Below, in pieces: positions 1-5,886 of a stretch of DNA of 17,317 bases. The translations under genes were made by a program, and so were the position numbers. The notes beneath the pieces were generated by a model. The model was not told where the DNA came from. It saw only the letters and a program-made list of their open reading frames with translations, and searched no databases. The DNA is from Acidobacteriota bacterium. GTDB lineage: Bacteria; Acidobacteriota; Aminicenantia; Aminicenantales; Aminicenantaceae. The stretch lies in contig JAUWSR010000032.1 of assembly GCA_030609975.1 (NCBI GenBank), forward strand, positions 1-17,317. The letters run 5' to 3'. The stretch's first letter is position 1, and each line of letters opens with the position of its first letter.

Positions 1-2271
1 CAATTCAGCATCCAAAACCATTCCTTTGACCTGCCGGCAGCCCCATTCCTGCTCCTGTCCCTTCTCCTGTTCCTGCTTTTGTACAGTGGGTGGGCCCTCT
101 TTTCCAAGTTATCGGCAGCGCAGTTTTCCCTGGATTACGCCCACACTCTGAACCGCACTCTCTGGACCTTTGCGCCGGTCTTGTTTTTGCTGCTTATTCC
201 GGCCGTGAGCTCCTTTTATCTGGACAGGAATGACCTCAGTCTTCGCCTGCGGCTTTTGGGGATCGCCCTTTTTTTTGCCTTTTTGTATCTGAACGCAGCC
301 AATCTGCGCCTTTGGAGCCGGGATTCGTGCCCGATCTTTCAGATTATCCCGAAAATTGTTTCTCTCTCTACTCGCCATAAACTGATCCTGCTCTTCGCTG
401 TATCGCTGTTGGTTTACAATGCGGGGTCTGCCCTGTTGCTGTATGAGGGCATCACGCTCTCCGGTGACGAGCCGCACTACCTTATCATCTCCCAGAGCCT
501 GCTGCAGGACGGCGATTTTGATCTTTCCAACAACTACGCTGCCAGGGATTACCGGAAGTACATGCCGCCCACAACCCGTTTGTCCCCTCATGTGGCCCCG
601 CGCACACGAGGCCGCTACTCATTCCACTCCCCGGGCCTTTCCATTCTGCTGCTGCCATTTTACAGCCTGGGCTCCCTGTTCGGCGGGAAACTCCAGCTTT
701 TTTGTGTCCGGTTCGGGATGAGCCTCTTTGGCGCGCTTCTCGGTCTCCAGGTCTTTCTCTATGCCTGCCAGGAGTGGAAAAAGGAAAAATTGGCCCTGGG
801 GCTCTGGGCTGTGTTCAGTTTTTCATCCCCCATATTTTTTTATTCGCTCCACATATACCCGGAGATCGTCATTGCCCTGTTTTCCCTGTATATTTTTCGC
901 CGGCTCCGTTTTTCCTCAAACCTTTCCCAAGTTTCCCTGCTTTTTATGGGGATGCTGCTAGCCTGCTTCATTTGGCTCCATGCGGTCAAATACACGTTCA
1001 TTTTGATTCCCTTGTTTCTTTACAGCGTGTGGGTGCTGTTGCGTACGCATAAGGTCGGATGGAAGATCGTCACCTTTCTGGCTTTCCCGGTCGGCCTTAC
1101 ACTTCTGCATCTGGTTTTTTCCCACAGCTATTACGGTTCCTTATCCATATTTTCTGTTTCCCTGAAAGGCGCCACCACCGCCAGTGAATCCGCTGCCTAC
1201 CTGAAAACCATATTCTCGGAGTTTTCTTTTCGTGCAAGGTGGGAAACACTGGCCGGATATTTCTTTGACCAACGGGACGGGCTGCTCTTATATGCACCCC
1301 TCTATTTCTTTGCCTTTCTGGGGATGGTGGAGATGATACGGCACAAACGCCGAGATTTTTTTGTGCTGCTTCTTCTATCCGCGCCCTACATTCTCTTCCA
1401 TGCCTTTTTGACCCAGCGGACCTCTTTTGCCCCGCATGCCAGGCCCCTGGTGGCGGTTTTCTGGGTGGCAGCCATTTTATTGGGGGCTTTTCTGGCTTTC
1501 GGTGTGAAAAAATATGCCAAACGTCTTTTCAGTCTGGCGGTATCCATCAGCCTGCTTCTGGTCTATCTTCTGCTGCGAGATCCCTGGGCCCTGTACCAGC
1601 CCACCACCTTCGGTGAAGGCGAGCGGGCGGGAAGCCTGTTTGCTTCTTTGAGTAATATGTATTTTTACCTGCCGGATTTTCTTCCCTCCTTCCTGAAGAT
1701 CTATGATTCCCATTGGTTCCCCAACTATGTGTGGCTGGGAGCCCTGGTGCTTTTTATCGCCGCCTATGTTCTCTGGAAGAGGCGCAGCCCTGACCCGGGA
1801 TTTTTTCGCCAGGTCACAGCCGTCTTTCTGGGGTTGAGTCTATTTTTTGTCTGGATCGTGCTTTTCCCCCGCACAACCCTGCTTCACCCAGTCAACACTA
1901 CGTACCCGGCCCGGCAGAAGCTGACCTTTTACGCCTTGGGCCGTGTTGCCCGTATGACCGAACCGGGCCGATTCCGCATCACAGCGGATAAACGCGCCTA
2001 TGTGTTCCACTTCACGTCTTGGCGGAAGATCAATACCCTGGATCTGGAGTTCGGTTCTGAGCAGGGTGATTATTATGTGGAGGTCTATCTTTTCGACCAA
2101 GAGGTTTTTAAGGGGGAAACATCCCGGGACATAAAAACTTTGAACCTGATCGAACCTGATTCCTATGGGTATAAAAAAGCCCATTTGTACCGTGTCAGCA
2201 TTTATTTAGAGCGAAGATCAGCCGTTTCGATCATCCAAAACCCCTTCTTTTTTTCCATAACTCCCAGATGA
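1..2271 (+). CDS. GT-C-type polytopic membrane glycosyltransferase, 5'-truncated by window edge
   Basis: The frame is open from the first base, so the real start lies upstream; the TTG at 79 is only the first start-like codon in the window. About 15 hydrophobic segments span the protein up to roughly position 1870, followed by a C-terminal beta-rich, probably extracytoplasmic tail. The motif Gly-Asp-Glu-Pro-His-Tyr at about 463-480, in a loop after an early membrane segment, fits the acidic catalytic loop of GT-C enzymes (PMT/ArnT-like), which transfer sugars from lipid-phosphate donors on the outer face of the membrane. A Ser-x-Pro-Gly-Leu segment leading into a hydrophobic stretch at about 625-660 is also common in these proteins. 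The substrate cannot be told from sequence. The gene converges on the sulfatase-like gene with only 11 bp between the stop codons. The family call is from recognition of pattern, not alignment; function within the glycan locus is inferred. Confidence 0.8.
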   Translation, partial: QFSIQNHSFDLPAAPFLLLSLLLFLLLYSGWALFSKLSAAQFSLDYAHTLNRTLWTFAPVLFLLLIPAVSSFYLDRNDLSLRLRLLGIALFFAFLYLNAANLRLWSRDSCPIFQIIPKIVSLSTRHKLILLFAVSLLVYNAGSALLLYEGITLSGDEPHYLIISQSLLQDGDFDLSNNYAARDYRKYMPPTTRLSPHVAPRTRGRYSFHSPGLSILLLPFYSLGSLFGGKLQLFCVRFGMSLFGALLGLQVFLYACQEWKKEKLALGLWAVFSFSSPIFFYSLHIYPEIVIALFSLYIFRRLRFSSNLSQVSLLFMGMLLACFIWLHAVKYTFILIPLFLYSVWVLLRTHKVGWKIVTFLAFPVGLTLLHLVFSHSYYGSLSIFSVSLKGATTASESAAYLKTIFSEFSFRARWETLAGYFFDQRDGLLLYAPLYFFAFLGMVEMIRHKRRDFFVLLLLSAPYILFHAFLTQRTSFAPHARPLVAVFWVAAILLGAFLAFGVKKYAKRLFSLAVSISLLLVYLLLRDPWALYQPTTFGEGERAGSLFASLSNMYFYLPDFLPSFLKIYDSHWFPNYVWLGALVLFIAAYVLWKRRSPDPGFFRQVTAVFLGLSLFFVWIVLFPRTTLLHPVNTTYPARQKLTFYALGRVARMTEPGRFRITADKRAYVFHFTSWRKINTLDLEFGSEQGDYYVEVYLFDQEVFKGETSRDIKTLNLIEPDSYGYKKAHLYRVSIYLERRSAVSIIQNPFFFSITPR

Positions 2272-2282
2272 CCTGATCCGGG

Positions 2283-4121
2283 CTAAAAGTATCCCAATGA
2301 TTTCAGGCGCTCGCTCAACTGCTGCAGGAAGCCCTTTTTGCCCTGTTTGAATTCAAGGCCCCGGATGAGTTTCATGAAGGCGATAGCAGTCTGGGGCCGG
2401 CTTTCAATGATATTGCTTTTTTCATAAGGATCCACGGACAGATCGAACAATTCGTCGGTAAAGTCCGGGGGAGCAAAGATAAATCCGGACAGATCGTCCG
2501 CTGTCATTTTTTGGTTGAAAATGTATTTATAGTTTCCTCTGATCAAAGAGATCCTGGCGGGGATGCCGTTTCTCAGGGCCCGGGGTGCCAGATAGGCGGT
2601 CACCACCCTGTCGGGAGCGGTTTTTTTCTTCACGGCATCCAACAGAGAGACCCCGTCTATAGGGATGTCCACTTTCCGTTCCACCTGAAAAAGATCCAGA
2701 ATTGTGGGAAGGATATCCACAATGGAAACCACCTCGCTTACCCTCGTGCCGGCATTCCGGTTTTGCGGGAACTTGACGATCAGAGGAATATTGATCAGCT
2801 CATTGTACAGGGAATGGCCGTGCTCCCAGGCGCCGTGGTCAAGGAACTCTTCTCCATGGTCAGAAAGAAAAATGATCAATGAGTTTTCATACAACCCTCG
2901 TGCCTTTAAAAAACGGATGAATTCTCCGAATCTGTGATCAAAGGTATAACAGGCCGCATCGTAGACTTTTTCGATCTGCTGCCTTTCTTCCTCCGGGACG
3001 GATTTGTACAATTCCCTGCCGTATTTGATGAACCTGAGGGAATCGAACCGGTACAAATCAAAGCCTTCGGCATAATACTGCTGAGCCAGCTCGATCTCTG
3101 GATTATAAGGATTATGGACCTGGTATGTGTGGAGGAAAAACAAGGCAGAGCCACTCTGTTCATTTTCCACCAGTTTCCTGGCTTTTTCAAAAAGCAGATG
3201 GGATGCCTGGTTGTTCACCGCGTCTGCGTAGTTCTCTTCATACACATCAAACCCACGATGGAATCCAAAATCACCGGAAACCAGATGATCTCCGTTCAGG
3301 CAGTAGGTCACAAATTTTTCCTGGATTGTTTCAAACAGGATGGGAATTTCTTGTGGCAGCAGGGCATTCCCGTAATTGACATTGTGCGCATTGGGGAACA
3401 ACCCGGTAAACAGCGACATAAAGGCCGGTGTGGTCCATGAGCTGGTCGAAAATGCCAGATCGAAAACCACGGCATCCCGGGAAAAGCTGTCTATGTTGAC
3501 AGAACAGTCACTGGCTGGATTGTAGGCGCCGACTCGGTCTTTCCTCAAGGTGTCTGCAGCAATGATGAAGATGTAGTTTTTTCTCTTGTTATCCTGTGCT
3601 TTGTAAAACACCGGATCGCTGATGAATCCAAATCCTGCATTTTTCAAAAAAAATTCCAGGGTGTCCTCTTTCTGGAGCTCAAAGGAAATCCGATAGTGTT
3701 CAATGCTGTTCCTGCTTCCCAGACGGGTTCTTTTTATCTCTCCAGTCTTCCCGGGTCTGAGCTGGCGGACATAAGCCTTCAATTCTCTGCCGGTCTCTGG
3801 TTCGAGCAGCAGGGAAAATTCAGCGATGTATTTTCCCTGCAGCCGGGGCATGATAACTATGGAATGCGGCTCCTGTGCTGTGCCGTCGAGCGAAACCGCG
3901 GTTCCTGTGTACGTGTGTTTCCCCTCTTTGGTCTTTAGCATGACCGTAGAGCCCAGGAGATCGAGCTGGTAACGGCGGGAGGGACTATTTTCCAAGAAAC
4001 GTTTTGTCCTGGGGATGAGCTGCACCCGGACGAGGTCGTCCTTTTTAAAAAGATCCACAGAAAAAACCAACAACATCAACAGGATAGCGAAAATCAGTGC
4101 GATTCCAGTTTTATATTTCAC
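2283..4121 (-). CDS. Membrane-anchored sulfatase-like hydrolase/transferase with Thr at the nucleophile position
   Basis: 612 aa, starting with GTG at 4121; an AGGT about 7 nt upstream supports this start. Residues 5-25 form a single N-terminal membrane anchor with no lipobox. A beta-rich region (about 30-180) precedes an alkaline-phosphatase-superfamily sulfatase domain (about 182-500). Visible metal and active-site elements are Asp190 in the Ala-Asp-Thr-Leu-Arg motif, Asp421-His422 in Ser-Asp-His-Gly-Glu-Glu, and the His-Gly-His at 434-436. At the position of the classical Cys/Ser-x-Pro-x-Arg signature the protein reads Thr230-Thr-Pro-Ala-Phe, inside a Trp-Thr-x-Pro...Ser-Leu-x-Thr-Gly motif. 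It therefore lacks the formylglycine precursor and the Arg. Thr nucleophiles occur in phosphoglycerol and phosphoethanolamine transferases of this superfamily, so the reaction could be phospho-transfer. It ends in Leu-Lys-Ser-Leu-Gly-Tyr, an ending shared with the paralogue at 5887-7842. The catalytic domain is probably periplasmic. Confidence 0.88.
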   Translation of the reverse strand: MKYKTGIALIFAILLMLLVFSVDLFKKDDLVRVQLIPRTKRFLENSPSRRYQLDLLGSTVMLKTKEGKHTYTGTAVSLDGTAQEPHSIVIMPRLQGKYIAEFSLLLEPETGRELKAYVRQLRPGKTGEIKRTRLGSRNSIEHYRISFELQKEDTLEFFLKNAGFGFISDPVFYKAQDNKRKNYIFIIAADTLRKDRVGAYNPASDCSVNIDSFSRDAVVFDLAFSTSSWTTPAFMSLFTGLFPNAHNVNYGNALLPQEIPILFETIQEKFVTYCLNGDHLVSGDFGFHRGFDVYEENYADAVNNQASHLLFEKARKLVENEQSGSALFFLHTYQVHNPYNPEIELAQQYYAEGFDLYRFDSLRFIKYGRELYKSVPEEERQQIEKVYDAACYTFDHRFGEFIRFLKARGLYENSLIIFLSDHGEEFLDHGAWEHGHSLYNELINIPLIVKFPQNRNAGTRVSEVVSIVDILPTILDLFQVERKVDIPIDGVSLLDAVKKKTAPDRVVTAYLAPRALRNGIPARISLIRGNYKYIFNQKMTADDLSGFIFAPPDFTDELFDLSVDPYEKSNIIESRPQTAIAFMKLIRGLEFKQGKKGFLQQLSERLKSLGYF

Positions 4122-4316
4122 CGTCGTTACCTAACCTGAATAATCCCAATGTCGATATTTCATGTAACATATTTAGTATCAATGTATTACATGCTATTTT
4201 TCGCTGAGCATACAAGAAACTTTGTTTTCCCATTGTTATGTTCTTTTATAATCGGCATTTTTTACCTTTCAGGCGAGCTCTCCATAATACCCGGGTGGGC
4301 GGGAGGTCGCTTCGTT

Positions 4317-4376
4317 GCAAAGGATTTGCGGTAGATAACTACAGCTGCATCCTTTGCGTCTTGCATCTACAGCAAG
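4317..4376. other. Cluster of three nested or adjacent hairpins
   Basis: GCAAAGGAT (4317-4325) pairs perfectly with ATCCTTTGC (4349-4357). Inside that loop GTAG (4331-4334) pairs with CTAC (4339-4342). Directly after it CTTGC (4360-4364) pairs with GCAAG (4372-4376). No U-tract follows, so this is not a simple terminator. The structures sit just inside the right end of the candidate mobile element and would suit a palindromic subterminal region or a folded RNA. Pairing is seen directly in the sequence; role unknown. Confidence 0.45.
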
Positions 4377-4381
4377 CTCAA

Positions 4382-4401
4382 CTCGTGAATAATCCAGGCT
4401 A
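4382..4401 (-). repeat. Copy 1 of a 20-bp dispersed repeat
   Basis: On the minus strand this reads TAGCCTGGATTATTCACGAG. It differs from the plus-strand copy at 5744-5763 by one base. The two copies lie in opposite orientation, one just downstream of truA and one just upstream of the LOG-like gene, so they bracket that operon. Both copies form one arm of a longer inverted repeat whose outermost bases are TA. Confidence 0.75.
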
Positions 4402-4477
4402 ATTAAACTCAAAAATGTATTGTGCTCATTATACCATTCCATACAACCGAATCCAGGGGCCTCAAGACCTGGCCTTT

Positions 4478-5209
4478 TCAGTAGTTGACTTGGAGGAGGC
4501 AGAGGCCTTTGGCGGGGGCGGTGGGGGTGGAGAGGCTGCGTTTATTCTGTTTGAAGAGAGCTTCGATCTCTTGAGGTTCCAGGCGGCCCTTCCCGACCTC
4601 CAGGAGAGTTCCCACCATGGTTCGGACCATGTATTTGAGAAAACCCGTAGCCTCCACGGTATAGATGATCTCGCCTTTGTGCTTTTTTATTTCGGAACGA
4701 AAAACGCGCCTGACAGGGTGGAGCAGCCGGTTGGAAGAAAACGTGGAAAAATCCGCCTCCCGGACAAAAAGGGACGCAGCCTCCTGCATATTTTTAAGAT
4801 CGAGCGGAAGAGGCCAGTGAAGAACGTAACGGACTACAAAGGGACTGACTGAAGCCTGGTTGCAGATGCGGTACTGATAAATTTTTGACTGGGCCGATCT
4901 GAGGGCATGGAAACTCTTATCCGTTCGGGTTAAGGAGGTGACACGAATGTCCTGAGGGAGTTGGCCGTTGAGAGCTCTCAGGAGATCTGCATCATCCAGG
5001 TTGAGGCGGGCGCGAAAATGAGCAGCCTGGCCCAGCGCATGAACGCCTGCATCCGTGCGACCGGCCCCCATAACCGGGATCCTTTGGGATTGGAATCTGA
5101 AGAGCACATCTTCCAGCACTCCCTGCACGGTTTTTTTCTGAGGCTGTTTCTGCCATCCATGGTAATTCGTACCGTCATAACTCAGGACGATTTTATAGGT
5201 ATGCAGCAT
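4478..5209 (-). CDS. truA: tRNA pseudouridine(38-40) synthase TruA
   Basis: 243 aa, the usual TruA length. It isomerises uridine to pseudouridine at positions 38-40 of the tRNA anticodon arm in the cytoplasm. The N-terminal Tyr-Asp-Gly-Thr-Asn-Tyr-His-Gly-Trp-Gln motif (11-20) and the catalytic Gly-Arg-Thr-Asp-Ala-Gly-Val-His-Ala motif (catalytic Asp53) are intact, as is the C-terminal Phe-Leu-Lys-Tyr-Met-Val-Arg segment with Gly-Thr-Leu-Leu-Glu-Val-Gly after it. The ATG at 5209 is preceded by only a weak GAGAAA-type ribosome site, which fits co-translation with the LOG-like gene 40 bp upstream. The 3' end is locally G/C-rich (plus strand 4510-4532) and encodes a Pro/Thr/Ala stretch. A weak GC-rich hairpin (CCAGG...CCTGG, near 4454-4473) lies after the stop, without a U-tract. 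Confidence 0.97.
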   Translation of the reverse strand: MLHTYKIVLSYDGTNYHGWQKQPQKKTVQGVLEDVLFRFQSQRIPVMGAGRTDAGVHALGQAAHFRARLNLDDADLLRALNGQLPQDIRVTSLTRTDKSFHALRSAQSKIYQYRICNQASVSPFVVRYVLHWPLPLDLKNMQEAASLFVREADFSTFSSNRLLHPVRRVFRSEIKKHKGEIIYTVEATGFLKYMVRTMVGTLLEVGKGRLEPQEIEALFKQNKRSLSTPTAPAKGLCLLQVNY

Positions 5210-5249
5210 TATTTTTTCGCTTTGTTTCTCATATCCGAACCCGGAATTC

Positions 5250-5723
5250 TCAACGAATTAGAGGATAGAAATCCTTAAGGGCATGGTCAACGGCCTCGGT
5301 GGGTGTTTCAACCGGGATGATTCCTTCGATTTCCCAGGTCCCCAGCCCAACGATCTTTTTTCCATAAACACGGGCATAGGCGATCTCTGAAAGTGTTCCG
5401 AATTCACCGTCGATGGCGATCAGGACATCTGAGTTCATGACCACCAGGTTGTTCCGTGAAAAACCCATGCCTGTGGCTACGGCCATGTCTATATAGGGAT
5501 TGGCATCCTGAGGGGAATTGCCGGGAAGGATCCCGAGGCTGAATCCTCCGGCCTCTCGCACTCCCCGAGCGGCTGCTTCCATGACACCACTCAAGCCTCC
5601 ACATACCAGGATGGCTCCTTTTTCTGCGATGAGACGGCCGACTTCCAGAGCCAGTTTACGGTATTTTGTCTGAGGGCGGGCGCCTCCGATCACTCCAATT
5701 CGGATTCTTTTTTGGATTTCCAT
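5250..5723 (-). CDS. SLOG/LOG-like Rossmann nucleotide-binding protein (TIGR00725-type)
   Basis: 157 aa, the normal size for the TIGR00725 branch of the LOG-like superfamily. A Rossmann start (Ile-Gly-Val-Ile-Gly-Gly, 8-14) is followed by Cys-Gly-Gly-Leu-Ser-Gly-Val-Met-Glu-Ala (41-50) and Asp-Gly-Glu-Phe-Gly-Thr-Leu-Ser-Glu (105-113). These are the two phosphate- and ribose-contacting loops that correspond to the Gly-Gly-x-x-Gly and Pro-Gly-Gly-x-Gly-Thr-x-x-Glu motifs of LOG phosphoribohydrolases. The second loop differs from the catalytic LOG form, so enzyme activity on nucleoside monophosphates is uncertain; nucleotide binding is the safer call. The ATG at 5723 has a clear AGGA ribosome site 8 nt upstream. 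It lies upstream of truA on the same strand and probably shares its transcript. Confidence 0.88.
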   Translation of the reverse strand: MEIQKRIRIGVIGGARPQTKYRKLALEVGRLIAEKGAILVCGGLSGVMEAAARGVREAGGFSLGILPGNSPQDANPYIDMAVATGMGFSRNNLVVMNSDVLIAIDGEFGTLSEIAYARVYGKKIVGLGTWEIEGIIPVETPTEAVDHALKDFYPLIR

Positions 5724-5743
5724 TCACGTTTCCTCATAAATTC

Positions 5744-5763
5744 TAACCTGGATTATTCACGAG
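5744..5763 (+). repeat. Copy 2 of the 20-bp dispersed repeat
   Basis: TAACCTGGATTATTCACGAG on the plus strand, 19 of 20 bases identical to the minus-strand copy at 4382-4401. Its first 16 bases are also the left arm of the 49-bp inverted repeat at 5744-5792. Confidence 0.75.
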
Positions 5764-5792
5764 ATGACATTTTATATGAATAAGTCAGGTTA
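5744..5792. repeat. 49-bp imperfect palindrome with 16-bp arms
   Basis: TAACCTGGATTATTCA (5744-5759) and TGAATAAGTCAGGTTA (5777-5792) pair in 14 of 16 positions around a 17-nt loop, and both ends are TA. It lies between the LOG-like start and the divergent promoters, so it would be transcribed into the leader of the LOG-truA operon. It could act as an operator or leader hairpin, but sequence sharing with 4382-4401 argues for a mobile, MITE-like origin. Confidence 0.7.
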
Positions 5793-5797
5793 CGGGG

Positions 5798-5826
5798 ATA
5801 TTATAATAGACGTATGAAAAGTTCAA
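5798..5826 (-). promoter_or_regulatory. Candidate sigma70 promoter for the LOG-like gene and truA
   Basis: On the minus strand TTGAAC (plus coordinates 5821-5826) is followed after 17 nt by TAATAT (5798-5803), or after 15 nt by a consensus TATAAT (5800-5805). Transcription would start near 5790 and run through the palindrome into the LOG-like gene at 5723. Confidence 0.5.
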
Positions 5827-5837
5827 TTTTTCTTATG

Positions 5838-5866
5838 TTGAACCGGTGCTACAAATAGATTACAAT
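5838..5866 (+). promoter_or_regulatory. Candidate sigma70 promoter for the second sulfatase-like gene
   Basis: TTGAAC (5838-5843), a 17-nt spacer and TACAAT (5861-5866) sit just upstream of the gene starting at 5887. The predicted leader is only about a dozen bases and contains the GAGG ribosome site at 5875-5878. Spacing and both hexamers are good, so this is a likely start for the transcript running into the glycan genes. Confidence 0.6.
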
Positions 5867-5886
5867 GCCAGATTGAGGTCGAAACC

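Larger units (their letters stand above)
4132..4401. repeat. Candidate TA-ended miniature or remnant mobile element filling the gap between the sulfatase-like gene and truA
   Basis: This non-coding stretch of about 350 bp (4122-4477) has no credible gene. It begins with TAACCTGAATAATCCC (4132-4147) and ends with CTCGTGAATAATCCAGGCTA (4382-4401). Read on the minus strand, the right end is TAGCCTGGATTATTCACGAG; it matches the left end in 11 of the first 16 bases, so the two form a degenerate terminal inverted repeat with TA at both ends. The right end is repeated at 5744-5763 (19 of 20 bases, opposite orientation). The interior is AT-rich on the left and holds several hairpins on the right. No transposase gene is present. 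A MITE-like element or the decayed remains of an insertion sequence is the inference; chance similarity of the left end is possible. Confidence 0.4.

Noticed and set aside
2272..2282. Terminator between the convergent GT-C and sulfatase-like genes
   Set aside because: Only 11 bp separate the stops and no hairpin with a U-tract is present there.
2934..3440. 168-aa open frame antisense to the sulfatase-like gene
   Set aside because: It is the complement of a well-supported conserved gene and has no recognisable motifs.
4149..4334. 61-aa open frame with two hydrophobic stretches between the sulfatase-like gene and truA
   Set aside because: No ribosome site, starts inside the candidate element end, and AT-rich sequence explains the hydrophobic codons. 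I see no resemblance to a known protein.
4415..4852. 145-aa plus-strand open frame over the 3' end of truA
   Set aside because: It overlaps the intact truA reading frame and its Gly/Glu-rich content is a by-product of truA codons on the other strand.
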